Below are positions 23,575-31,484 of a DNA stretch of 40,480 bases, piece by piece (position 1 is the stretch's first letter; every line of letters starts with the position of its first letter). Location: positions 1-40,480 of the forward strand of contig JAQAJI010000003.1 in NCBI GenBank assembly GCA_028278665.1. Reading direction: 5' to 3'. The position numbers and the translations under genes are program-made. Source of the stretch: Candidatus Rariloculus versatilis. GTDB taxonomy: Bacteria > Pseudomonadota > Gammaproteobacteria > Steroidobacterales > Rariloculaceae. The notes beneath the pieces were generated by a model that was given only the letters and a program-made list of their open reading frames with translations, had not been told where the DNA came from and ran no database searches.

Positions 23575-23922
23575 TCAGACTTTCGTATCAAAAACCTTGC
23601 GGTAGACCTCTTCGTTGAAGCCGACGAGCACGGTGGCGCCGGTGCGGATCGTGGGAGCTCGCAGGTTGCCGGTGGGGCCGAGCATGGCGTTGACAGCGTC
23701 ATCGTCGGCGTTTGCGGCGCCGGCGAACTGCGTGACCTTGCGGCCCCTGGAAACGATCAGCCGCGACGCGCCGCGCAGCAGTTCGGCCGCGTTGCTGCGC
23801 TGCAGCTTGCGGCTCGCCGGGACGGTTTCGGCGACCTCGATGCCATTAGCCTCCAGAAACCAGGAGGCGCGATTGCAGGAGGTTCATCCCTTGCGGTGGT
23901 AGTACCAGTCAGCGCTGGCCAT
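23575..23922 (-). CDS. Probable selenoprotein, ArsC/Spx-like thioredoxin-fold protein with in-frame UGA
   Basis: Reading the minus strand from the ATG at 23922 (GGGAGGA 8 nt upstream) gives MASADWYYHRKG, then TGA (23886-23884), then TSCNRASWFLEANGIEVAET and on to a normal stop at 23575, 115 residues if the TGA is decoded. In cysteine-containing ArsC-like relatives this position is the first Cys of CxxC, so the motif becomes UxxC. The rest fits the fold: GNLRAPTIRTG contains the cis-Pro segment, and LVGFNEEVYRKV ends the domain. No in-frame start lies between the TGA and residue 80, and a bacterial SECIS-like hairpin follows the TGA. It is likely a cytoplasmic thiol/selenol oxidoreductase; arsenate reduction is not assured. 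The alternative is a pseudogene with a nonsense mutation. Confidence 0.8.
23849..23868 (-). promoter_or_regulatory. Bacterial SECIS-like hairpin
   Basis: In the mRNA, GCCUCC and GGAGGC form a perfect 6-bp stem around the loop UGGUUUCU, beginning 15 nt after the UGA. The loop's GGU lies 23-25 nt after the UGA, close to the spacing in E. coli fdhF (19-21). SelB recognises a G-rich apical loop of this kind. The bulged U seen in the E. coli element is not evident here. Confidence 0.65.
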
Positions 23923-24037
23923 GGCCGGAGTCCTCCCGATTTCAAACTGCTGCGCCCGAAGTGTGCGCCCGTCAACTCGCGATTATAGCGCCGCGTGTGC
24001 GACCTGATCGACAGCGGTACGCCGCAAGTGGCCGCGA

Positions 24038-24066
24038 TTGCAGCTTGGCGCACCCGGCAATATGAT
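24038..24066 (+). promoter_or_regulatory. Sigma70-type promoter for the PQQ dehydrogenase
   Basis: TTGCAG and TATGAT separated by exactly 17 nt. The predicted transcript start is near 24073, giving a leader of about 150 nt before the ATG at 24226. Confidence 0.55.
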
Positions 24067-24072
24067 TCTCGC

Positions 24073-24225
24073 CGGGTCCAGGGGCGAAAAAGCCCCGAAC
24101 TTCCTACCCGTGGTGTACGTGTGAGTCTTGACTCCGTTGATTGGGACGATGCCGTCGGGAACCCGCCGGGACGCGGCGATTGCTTGCAGGTAGACTGCAC
24201 GAAAACCGGGAAACCAGGTACGAAG
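24073..24225 (+). other. Structured 5' leader of the PQQ dehydrogenase mRNA
   Basis: The leader contains a perfect hairpin GGGGC-GAAAAA-GCCCC (24081-24096), a second short hairpin GAGTC-TT-GACTC and further G/C-rich complementarity. No start-competent ORF is evident. It could be a regulatory leader or simply a stabilising 5' structure; I recognise no named riboswitch. The region 23923-24225 otherwise separates the divergent selenoprotein and dehydrogenase genes. Confidence 0.45.
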
Positions 24226-26088
24226 ATGAGGAACACACTGATGATGCGTCTCCTGAAACCACTAGCGGCTGCCGGTCGGCCGGCAATTGTCGCCTTCACT
24301 GCACTTGCTGGTCTGATCGGCACAGGCGGCACTGCGCAGGCGCAGGACGCGGCCGAGCGCCTCGAGCAGATGACCGAGCAGCAGCGTCTGCGCTTGATCG
24401 GACCCGCCGGTGGACTCGCGCCCGGCGTAGAACTGCCGGCCTGGACCGAACGCCCGAATCCCCTTGACGATTTCAGCCCGATTTCCCAGGAAGAGCTTGA
24501 GAACCCGTCTGCCGACGACTGGCTCAACTGGCGCCGCACTTACGACAGCACTGGATTTACGCCGCTTGACCAGATCACGCGAGACAATGTCGACGAGCTC
24601 ACGCTCGCCTGGTCACTTGCACTTCCGCCGGGCGCGAACGGGGCGACACCGCTCGTTCACAACGGCGTCATCTATGTGCATTCCTACGGCGACCATGTAC
24701 AGGCACTGGATGCGACAAACGGCAACATTCTCTGGCACTACGCGCGCGACCTTGGCGACGGCGGCATTTCCGTGAAGCGAAACATGGCGATCTACGACGA
24801 CAAGCTTTACGCCGGCACATCCGATGTACACGTCATCGCGCTCGATGTCAGGACCGGCGATGTCGTCTGGGATACGCCGATCACGGACCCTGACAGCGGG
24901 TTCGGGCTCAGCGGCGGGCCGCTGGTCGCCGATGGCGTGGTCATGCAGGGCGTCAACGGCCAGGCGCCCGGCGGTGCGTATGTGGTTGGGCTCGATGCAG
25001 AGTCGGGCGAGGAAATATGGCGCTTTTTCAGTATCGCCCGGCCGGATGAGCCTGGCGGGAACACCTGGAACGACCTGCCGCTCGAGGAGCGTACCGGCGG
25101 ATCCGTGTGGACGCCCGGCGGTTACGACGTCGAGACCGGCGTTGCGCTTTTCGGGCCGGCGCCGACCTACGACACCGGTCCGTTGAGGGACCCGCTCGGA
25201 CTTTCCGGAGTGACCAACGAAGCGCTCTACACCAACGCGACAGTCGCGCTGGATCCGGCCACGGGGAACGTCGAGTGGTATTTTCAGCATGTCCCGAACG
25301 ATCAGTGGGACTTCGACTGGTCGTTCGAGCGCCACCTCGTCGAAATGGAAATCGACGGGCAAGAGCAGCGCCTGATCCTCACCGCCGGCAAGCAGGCCAT
25401 CTACGACGCAATCGATCTCGAAGGCAACTACGTTTATTCGTTCGATCTGGGTCTGCAGAACTTCATGACGGGCATCGATCCCGAAACGGGCGAGAAGTTC
25501 GTCGATCCCGACCTGATCCCGTCGCGCGAAGAAACGATCACCGTTTGTCCGCACGCGGGCGGCGCAAAGAGCTGGATTCCGGCGTCGGTCAATCCGAACA
25601 ACAACGTGCTGTACGTGCCGCTGGTCGAGACATGCATGGATATGGTCCCGCAGCCGCCGGACGTGCGCGGATCGTTGTCGACCGGCGTCAACTGGACGAT
25701 CAGGCCGACGATCGACAGCGATGGCCGCTATGGCCGGATTCAGGCGATCGATCTGGAAACGCGCGAGACCCTGTGGACAACGCGACAGCGCGCACCGCAG
25801 ACGACCGGCACGCTGGTTACGGCTGGCGGCGTGTTATTCGCCGGCGCACTCGATCGGTATTTCACGGCTTACGACGAGGCCGACGGTGAGGCGCTATGGC
25901 GCACGCGGGTCGGCGACGTGCCGAGTGCCGCACCCATTAGCTATGCGGTCGATGGCACGCAGTATGTGGCGCTGATCGTCGGTTACGGCACGGCGCACGC
26001 GATGTCCTGGCCGATGCTCACACCGGAGATCGATCTGCCGATCATTCGCAGCGCGGCACTGTGGGTTTTCGCGCTGCCCGGGAACTGA
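24226..26088 (+). CDS. Secreted PQQ-dependent dehydrogenase (quinoprotein alcohol-dehydrogenase type)
   Basis: A 620-residue exported quinoprotein. I start at MRNTLMMRLL (24226), which gives a signal peptide ending TAQAQ at about residue 40; the track starts 231 nt too early. The eight-bladed propeller is visible through repeated ALDxxxGxxxW motifs (VQALDATNGNILWHY, VIALDVRTGDVVWDT, IQAIDLETRETLWTT). RTYDSTGFTPLDQITRDNV is the usual family opening. The segment NDQWDFDW carries Asp362 and Asp364; in alcohol/methanol dehydrogenases of this fold a second Asp two residues after the catalytic one marks lanthanide use. There is no cytochrome c domain, so a separate carrier is required. The substrate is unknown. 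Confidence 0.88.
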   Translation: MRNTLMMRLLKPLAAAGRPAIVAFTALAGLIGTGGTAQAQDAAERLEQMTEQQRLRLIGPAGGLAPGVELPAWTERPNPLDDFSPISQEELENPSADDWLNWRRTYDSTGFTPLDQITRDNVDELTLAWSLALPPGANGATPLVHNGVIYVHSYGDHVQALDATNGNILWHYARDLGDGGISVKRNMAIYDDKLYAGTSDVHVIALDVRTGDVVWDTPITDPDSGFGLSGGPLVADGVVMQGVNGQAPGGAYVVGLDAESGEEIWRFFSIARPDEPGGNTWNDLPLEERTGGSVWTPGGYDVETGVALFGPAPTYDTGPLRDPLGLSGVTNEALYTNATVALDPATGNVEWYFQHVPNDQWDFDWSFERHLVEMEIDGQEQRLILTAGKQAIYDAIDLEGNYVYSFDLGLQNFMTGIDPETGEKFVDPDLIPSREETITVCPHAGGAKSWIPASVNPNNNVLYVPLVETCMDMVPQPPDVRGSLSTGVNWTIRPTIDSDGRYGRIQAIDLETRETLWTTRQRAPQTTGTLVTAGGVLFAGALDRYFTAYDEADGEALWRTRVGDVPSAAPISYAVDGTQYVALIVGYGTAHAMSWPMLTPEIDLPIIRSAALWVFALPGN

Positions 26089-26109
26089 GCGGATTCGGAG
26101 ATTGCGTCT

Positions 26110-26132
26110 CGCTGCCGTGTTGCGTGGCAGCG
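26110..26132 (+). terminator. Hairpin after the PQQ dehydrogenase gene
   Basis: CGCTGCC (26110-26116) pairs with GGCAGCG (26126-26132), 7 bp around a 9-nt loop, about 20 nt after the stop. No T-run follows, so it may be a weak or factor-assisted end. The remaining sequence up to 26304 shows no gene. Confidence 0.4.
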
Positions 26133-26304
26133 GAATTCTGCCGATTGGGCTACGCGCACAGTCAATAAGAATCCCGGTTGGGCCTGGGCATCAAGCCACA
26201 TGGCCGCCAAGCGCATGGCACTGGTTACCAGCTAACTGCTGAACATTGCAGTCTGACATGCGTTTCACGGCGGTCGATTTGCCCGCCCGGCGATCCGATG
26301 CTAC

Positions 26305-26676
26305 TTAATCCCATTCCCGCTCAATGCCGCCCTCGCGCGTCAGGAATCCGAGCAGGCAGCCGTTCGAGCCGTCGCGGAGCCGATGACAGCGGACCGAGAC
26401 AGTATCGCCGGGCTGCACGAGGTCCTCGTCGATTCCCTGTCTGCGCAGTGTGTTGGCCGACGCGGCTTCGAGGAGCCAGGTCGCCGTCTGTCCTTCGGCG
26501 TCCGTGACGTCGATGTAGACCCAGGTGTGCGGATTGAACCAGTGAAGCTCAGTCACGGTGCCGGTGAGCTGCGTGTACTCGGTCATCAGGTAATTGCCGT
26601 GGGAATGATGAGCCGATGCGGGTATCGCAAGCAGCGTCGTTGCCAGGGCGGCGAGAATCAGGCTTTCGTACCGCAT
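26305..26676 (-). CDS. DUF6152 family secreted protein
   Basis: A 123-residue protein. It starts at 26676 with GAGGAG upstream; the longer track ORF enters the neighbouring gene in another frame. The signal peptide ends PASAHHSHG, and the mature protein opens with the His-rich N-terminus typical of DUF6152. TGTVTELHWFNPHTWVYIDV and PGDTVSVRCHRLRDGSNGC are family hallmarks. The function of DUF6152 is not established; the exposed HHSH terminus suggests metal binding in the periplasm. It lies 22 nt downstream of the next gene on the same strand and is probably cotranscribed. Confidence 0.85.
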   Translation of the reverse strand: MRYESLILAALATTLLAIPASAHHSHGNYLMTEYTQLTGTVTELHWFNPHTWVYIDVTDAEGQTATWLLEAASANTLRRQGIDEDLVQPGDTVSVRCHRLRDGSNGCLLGFLTREGGIEREWD

Positions 26677-26698
26677 TCTGTGCTCCTCGCGCCAACCG

Positions 26699-27373
26699 CT
26701 ACTGCAACAGCAGATCGGAGCGCGTGGCCGGGTTCGTGTCGGGGCTGATGTCGGGATTTCGCACCTTGATCGCGTCGGCGTAGTTGCGGTAGCGGATCCT
26801 GTTGCCCGCGTCGTCGAGGAACTCGAGCGACTGCTGAAACATGCCCGGCGGCGGCGAGCCCGGAGCGACAGTCGCCTCGGAGATGTACAGGCGGCTGTCG
26901 TGCAGGTAGATCGCGGCGAAGGTTCGTGAGCCGTCGTCGTTCGTGATCTGTAGCTGGTGGCCTTCGACGCGGTCGATGTAGTGATAGGCGTCGTAGGTGA
27001 CTTCGCCGCCGCGCCGGCGCAGATTCGCCGCCGCATAGGCGACCGAGGCCCGGACGTCGACTTCCCAGTACAGCTCGTAATCGGCTTCTGTACGGTCGGA
27101 GCGCGCCGCGTGTATCGCCCTCGCGTCGCTGTAGTCGACGACGGTCACGGCGTAGCCGTTGGCGCCATCCTCGTAGCTGTAGACGCGCGCCGGCATGACC
27201 GCCCCGTACTCGGACGGGTACTCGATCTCTTCGACCTCGAATTCGCCCGGTGCATGAATGCGGAAGTTGTCAGCCGTGCTCGTGTATTGGCGCCACCCCT
27301 GTGCGTGCGAAGTCGCGACCGCCAGCGGGAGCACGACCGCCGCGGTGACCGCCATTGTCTGCTGAAAACGCAT
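26699..27373 (-). CDS. Secreted protein of unknown function
   Basis: A 224-residue protein starting at 27373 (GGGGAG 7 nt upstream) with a signal peptide ending SHAQG. I do not recognise a named domain. The mature part is a mixed alpha/beta sequence with motifs such as ADNFRIHAPGEFEVEEIEYP and RTFAAIYLHDSRLYISEAT, reminiscent of small periplasmic proteins that interact with membrane substrates, but no catalytic signature is visible. It is followed after 22 nt by the DUF6152 gene, so the two exported proteins probably act together. Confidence 0.8.
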   Translation of the reverse strand: MRFQQTMAVTAAVVLPLAVATSHAQGWRQYTSTADNFRIHAPGEFEVEEIEYPSEYGAVMPARVYSYEDGANGYAVTVVDYSDARAIHAARSDRTEADYELYWEVDVRASVAYAAANLRRRGGEVTYDAYHYIDRVEGHQLQITNDDGSRTFAAIYLHDSRLYISEATVAPGSPPPGMFQQSLEFLDDAGNRIRYRNYADAIKVRNPDISPDTNPATRSDLLLQ

Positions 27374-27480
27374 CGCCGATCTCCCCTGAATTCGTTGTCG
27401 CACGGTGACCGCATCCCGTACGAGGGCCGCCACTGCGCAGGAACGATCAGCCGCCGCGGGGCCCGGGGCGCCAGATCGCT

Positions 27481-27566
27481 GCCGCAGCACCGTTACCCGA
27501 CCACGGCACCTGTATCCGACCTCGACGCCGGTTTCCTGCCGCTGCGCCAGTTTCCGACCACGGCAA
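27481..27566. repeat. Degenerate 57-bp direct repeat
   Basis: GCCGCAGCACCGTTACCCGA at 27481 and GCCGCTGCGCCAGTTTCCGA at 27538 begin segments that both continue into CCACGGCA. The similarity fades after about 28 nt. It lies in the 294-bp gap between the HD-domain gene and the secreted-protein gene, where no other feature is seen. Confidence 0.45.
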
Positions 27567-27667
27567 CACCCCAATGCGCCGGCACCACCGGACCTCGGCG
27601 GCCCCGCAGCGCGGCCTTGGCGCTTCGCTGGAGCGGCGGTCCCGCAGCTCCCGGCTCTCGGGCTTCC

Positions 27668-28495
27668 CTACAGCGGCGCGTCAGGATTCGCGATCGTCCG
27701 CCACATGTGCGCCACGGGACTCGCGTCGTTGCCGAGCCCCTCTGCCGGCTGCCGGAAGTGGCGCCCGACGATGTCGACGAATGGGTCCATCGACACGACG
27801 GCGTCCGGATCGAACGCGTACAGGTCGCTGACCGTAACCTCGCGCGGAGCGTCGTACCAACTGTGGTCGCGCAGCATGTTCCAGTCGGCCCGGATGTGCG
27901 CCGCGGGCACGTAGTCCTCGCCGAATATCCTGCGGTACAGGTCCGGGTAGACATAACCGGCCTCGTCGTCCGGGTAGAAGCGCAGCGCCTGGTGGTACTT
28001 GATCGCGAAGCTCGTGCGCTCGGGCACGTACGGCTCGTAGAGCTGCGCGCCCCAGTATCCGTGATCGGTGCGCATGATGGCCTGCACGGTGTCGTGCAGC
28101 AGGCAGGCGAGGATGATCTCCTCGTCGACGCCGCGCTCCATCGCCTTGTTCGCGCTCTGCAGGCAGTGGTTGCTTTGCCGCGCGAAGCGCAGATCAAAGA
28201 AATCGAACAGCGTTGGATTGTCCGGCATCGGCGCCAGGACCGGGACGTTGTCGCCGCTCGTGTTCAGGAAGGATGTGCCCGTTCCGCGCCGGTAGCTGCG
28301 CGTCGGAATCTGCGCCTCGACCTCGGCCGCGGTCGGGAAGTCGCCGCCACCGGATCCCGCGCCCGCCTGCGCAAGCTCAAGCCGCTCGTTGAGCGCATCC
28401 TCGAGCGCGTCGGCGCGTGCTTCGTGACTCATGAGGCCGACTGCCGCGGCTCCGCCCAGGCTGGCAATGAAGTCTCTGCGATCCAGTTCGATCAT
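27668..28495 (-). CDS. Tat-exported HD-domain protein, diiron-oxygenase-like
   Basis: A 275-residue protein with a twin-arginine signal LDRRDFIASLGGAAAVG ending near EARA. I start at 28495 (MIELDRRDF), with GGGGGGA 7 nt upstream. The helical body has an HD site LLHD (His134-Asp135) preceded by His110 and followed by His145 and His168. The His110-His134 spacing (24) and His145-His168 spacing (23) resemble the metal pattern of the mixed-valence diiron oxygenases PhnZ and MIOX. A late Asp ligand may be in DPFVDIVG. Tat export fits a metalloprotein folded in the cytoplasm. The substrate is unknown; a phosphohydrolase role is the alternative. It lies upstream of the two secreted proteins on the same strand. 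Confidence 0.7.
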   Translation of the reverse strand: MIELDRRDFIASLGGAAAVGLMSHEARADALEDALNERLELAQAGAGSGGGDFPTAAEVEAQIPTRSYRRGTGTSFLNTSGDNVPVLAPMPDNPTLFDFFDLRFARQSNHCLQSANKAMERGVDEEIILACLLHDTVQAIMRTDHGYWGAQLYEPYVPERTSFAIKYHQALRFYPDDEAGYVYPDLYRRIFGEDYVPAAHIRADWNMLRDHSWYDAPREVTVSDLYAFDPDAVVSMDPFVDIVGRHFRQPAEGLGNDASPVAHMWRTIANPDAPL

Positions 28496-28574
28496 GACCG
28501 TGTCCCCCCACGTCCAAGTTTGTCCCGTACGAGTTTGCAACCTTGATACCGCAGAACGATCGCGTGGATCAAGC

Positions 28575-31484
28575 TTACTTGAGCGCGTCGGCCAGCACGC
28601 GGGCGACGTGCAGCGCCGTGCGCTCGCTGCCGTCGGCGATCTGGTGGCGGCAGCTCGTTCCGTCCGCGACGATCAGCGTGTCCTCGCCCGCGTCCCGGAC
28701 GACCGGCAACAGCGCCATTTCCGCCATCGCGAGCGACACCTCGACGTGTTCGGCTTCGTAACCGAAAGCCCCGGCCATGCCGCAGCAGCTCGACTGGATC
28801 GTCTCGACCGCGAGATCGGGTATGAGCCCGAGTGCTTCGTTCACCGCCGGCATGACCGCGAAAGCTTTCTGGTGGCAGTGGCCGTGGACCAGAGCGCGCC
28901 GGTAGGGAAGCTTCCCGAGCGGCAGCGAGAGCCGGCCCGCGGCCTTCTCGCGGCTCAGGAACTCTTCGAACGTCAGCGCGACTTGCGCGAGCGCCGCTGT
29001 GTCGGCGCCCGGCAGGAGCGTGAGGAACTCATCGCGCAGACCGAGCACGCAGGATGGTTCGAGGCCGATGACAGGAACGCCGCGCTCGACGAACGGCTTC
29101 AATGCCGCAACGGTGCGTTTCGCTTCGGCTCGCGCCTCCTCGACCATGCCCGTGGAGAGATACGTCCTGCCGCAGCACAGCGGTCGCCCGCCGTCGGCGG
29201 CCTGAGCAACCGCGACGCGGAAACCCGCGGCCGTGAGCACCTTGACGGCGGCGCGCAGGTTCTCCGGTTCGAAGTAGATATTGAATGTGTCCGCCAGCAG
29301 CACGACGTCGGCATCCGCGGCGCTCGCCGGGCTTTCGGCGGCCGGCCGGAACCGGTCGCGCCGCCAGGTCGGGAGGCTGCGCCGCGCAGCGATGCCGGCG
29401 AGCTTTTCCATGAGCAGCCCCAGCCCCGGGATGCGGTTTCGCAGATTCAACAAGCCGGACAGGCGAGCGGCCTTCGGCGCAAGGCGCGGCAGATGGGCGA
29501 TGAGCCTGTCCCTGAGCGGGCGCGCATGGCGGCGGTGGTACTGGTTCAGGAACTCGATCTTCATGGCCGCCATGTCGACGCCCGTCGGGCACTCCCGCCT
29601 GCAGGCCTTGCAGGACACGCAAAGTTCGAGCGTCCTGTACATGTCCTTCGACGTGAGGGCATCGCTGCCGAGCTGGCCGGCAAGCGCCCGGCGCAGCGAG
29701 TTCGCGCGGCCGCGCGTCAGGTCGCGTTCGTTGTGTGTGACGCGCCAGGACGGGCACATCGGGCTCGCGTCGAACTTGCGGCAGTGGCCGTTGTTGTTGC
29801 ACATCTCCACGGCCGCCGCGAAGCCGCGCCCGCGGTTGTGCGCGCCGACCTCGTGCGCGGACCAGTCGAGCGCCGTCTCGATCGGCACGGTCGCGTAGCC
29901 CGGCTTGTACCGGAACAGCTCCCGGTCGTCCATCTTCGGCGGATCGACGATCTTGCCGGGGTTCATGAGCCCCTTCGGATCGAACTGGCGCTTGATCTCG
30001 CCGAATGCCATCGTGAGCCTTGGCCCATACATGGGCTCGATCCATTCCGAGCGCACGAGACCGTCGCCGTGCTCGCCCGAGTACGAACCCTTGTACTCGC
30101 GCACGATCGCGCAGGCTTCCTCGGCGATCGCGCGCATGGACCTGACGTCCTTGTCCGAGCGCATGTCGAGCACCGGGCGCACGTGCAAGGTGCCGACCGA
30201 GGCGTGAGCGTACCAGGTCCCGCGGGTCCCGTGCTTCTCGAACACTTCGGTCAGGCGCGCGGTGTAGTCGGCCAGATGCTCGAGCGGTACGGCGCAGTCC
30301 TCGATGAACGAGACGGGTTTCCCGTCGCCCTTCATGGACATCATGATGTTGAGGCCGGCCTTGCGAACGTTCCAGAAGTCCTTCTGCAGCACCGGGTCCT
30401 CGATCTCGACCACGCTGTCCGGCAGGCCGAGGTCGCCCATGAGCTCGACGAGTTGCTTGAGCCTTGCGACCTGCTCCGCGTGCTCGTCGCCTGCGAACTC
30501 GACGAGCAGGATCGCGTCGGGGTCGCCGCGCACGACCCGGTCGACGATGCCTTGAAAAGCAGGATTCGCGCGCGACAGCTCGATCATCGTGCGGTCGACG
30601 AGTTCCACGGCCGCGGGATCGAGCTTGACGATGTGCTGCGTGTGGCTCATCGCCTCGTAAAAGGTCGCAAAGTGCGCGATGCCGAGCACCTTGTGCCGGG
30701 GCAGCGGCGCGAGCTTGAGCTTGATCCGGCGGAAATAGCCGAGTGTGCCTTCGGAACCCACGAGCAGGTGGGCCATGTTGAAGCGGCCCGTCGACGCCAT
30801 GTCCAGGTTGTAGCCGGCGACACGGCGCTGGACTTTCGGAACGCGTGCGGCGATCTCCTCCTCTTCGCCGACGTAGTAGCCGCGCACGACATCGACGAGG
30901 TGACTGTAGCGTTGCGGGCCGTCGACGCGCTCGCCGATCGGACCGACCTCGCCGAATTCGACGATGTCGCCGCTCGTGAGCCAGGCTTCGACGGCCAGCA
31001 CGTTGTGCACCATGTTGCCGTAGCGGATCGAGCGCGCGCCGCAGCTGTTGTTCGCCGTCATCCCGCCGATCGTCGCCTGGGCGGATGTCGAGACGTCGAC
31101 CGGATACCAGAGCCCGTGCGGCTTCAGATATGCGTTGAGCCTGTCGAGCACGACGCCGGGCTCGACCCGGACGGTCCTCTCCGCTACATCGAGTTGGTCG
31201 ATACCGGCGAGGTGCCTGCTGTTGTCGACGACGATCGCCTCGCCCACCGCCTGACCGCATTGCGAACTGCCGGCGCCGCGCGGCAGTATCGGCAAGTTCG
31301 AATCGGCGGCGATTTCAACTGCGGCGAGCGCGTCGTCGGCGCTGCGCGGCACGACGATGCCGAGCGGATCGACCTGGTAGATGGAGGCATCCGTGGAATA
31401 ACGGGCGCGGGAAAACGCGTCGAAAAGCACCTCGCAGTCGAGCTCGCGCCGGAAGCGGGCTTCGAGCGCGCCGAGATCGGTCAT
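28575..31484 (-). CDS. FAD/Fe-S D-2-hydroxyacid dehydrogenase (GlcD-GlcF-type fusion)
   Basis: About 969 residues from the ATG at 31484 (MTDLGALEARF); a GTG at 31502 is the alternative. The N-terminal half is a VAO-type FAD oxidoreductase: LPRGAGSSQCGQAVG binds FAD, and GSYSGEHGDGLVRSEW is the active-site segment of the D-lactate/glycolate group. The second half holds Fe-S motifs (CVSCKACRRECPTGV, with a possible further cluster around CNNNGHC and MCPSW) and two CCG-type domains (GRPLCCGRTYLSTG, SSCCGMAGAFG). Such fusions oxidise D-lactate, glycolate or 2-hydroxyglutarate and feed electrons to the respiratory chain. Its divergent neighbours, an aminotransferase for glyoxylate and a sugar-acid permease, favour glycolate or glycerate-related substrates. 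Confidence 0.9.
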   Translation of the reverse strand: MTDLGALEARFRRELDCEVLFDAFSRARYSTDASIYQVDPLGIVVPRSADDALAAVEIAADSNLPILPRGAGSSQCGQAVGEAIVVDNSRHLAGIDQLDVAERTVRVEPGVVLDRLNAYLKPHGLWYPVDVSTSAQATIGGMTANNSCGARSIRYGNMVHNVLAVEAWLTSGDIVEFGEVGPIGERVDGPQRYSHLVDVVRGYYVGEEEEIAARVPKVQRRVAGYNLDMASTGRFNMAHLLVGSEGTLGYFRRIKLKLAPLPRHKVLGIAHFATFYEAMSHTQHIVKLDPAAVELVDRTMIELSRANPAFQGIVDRVVRGDPDAILLVEFAGDEHAEQVARLKQLVELMGDLGLPDSVVEIEDPVLQKDFWNVRKAGLNIMMSMKGDGKPVSFIEDCAVPLEHLADYTARLTEVFEKHGTRGTWYAHASVGTLHVRPVLDMRSDKDVRSMRAIAEEACAIVREYKGSYSGEHGDGLVRSEWIEPMYGPRLTMAFGEIKRQFDPKGLMNPGKIVDPPKMDDRELFRYKPGYATVPIETALDWSAHEVGAHNRGRGFAAAVEMCNNNGHCRKFDASPMCPSWRVTHNERDLTRGRANSLRRALAGQLGSDALTSKDMYRTLELCVSCKACRRECPTGVDMAAMKIEFLNQYHRRHARPLRDRLIAHLPRLAPKAARLSGLLNLRNRIPGLGLLMEKLAGIAARRSLPTWRRDRFRPAAESPASAADADVVLLADTFNIYFEPENLRAAVKVLTAAGFRVAVAQAADGGRPLCCGRTYLSTGMVEEARAEAKRTVAALKPFVERGVPVIGLEPSCVLGLRDEFLTLLPGADTAALAQVALTFEEFLSREKAAGRLSLPLGKLPYRRALVHGHCHQKAFAVMPAVNEALGLIPDLAVETIQSSCCGMAGAFGYEAEHVEVSLAMAEMALLPVVRDAGEDTLIVADGTSCRHQIADGSERTALHVARVLADALK

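Noticed and set aside
23757-24539. 260-residue minus-strand ORF over the selenoprotein gene
   Set aside because: It is in another frame; its sequence is low-complexity while the UGA-containing frame yields a coherent thioredoxin-fold protein.
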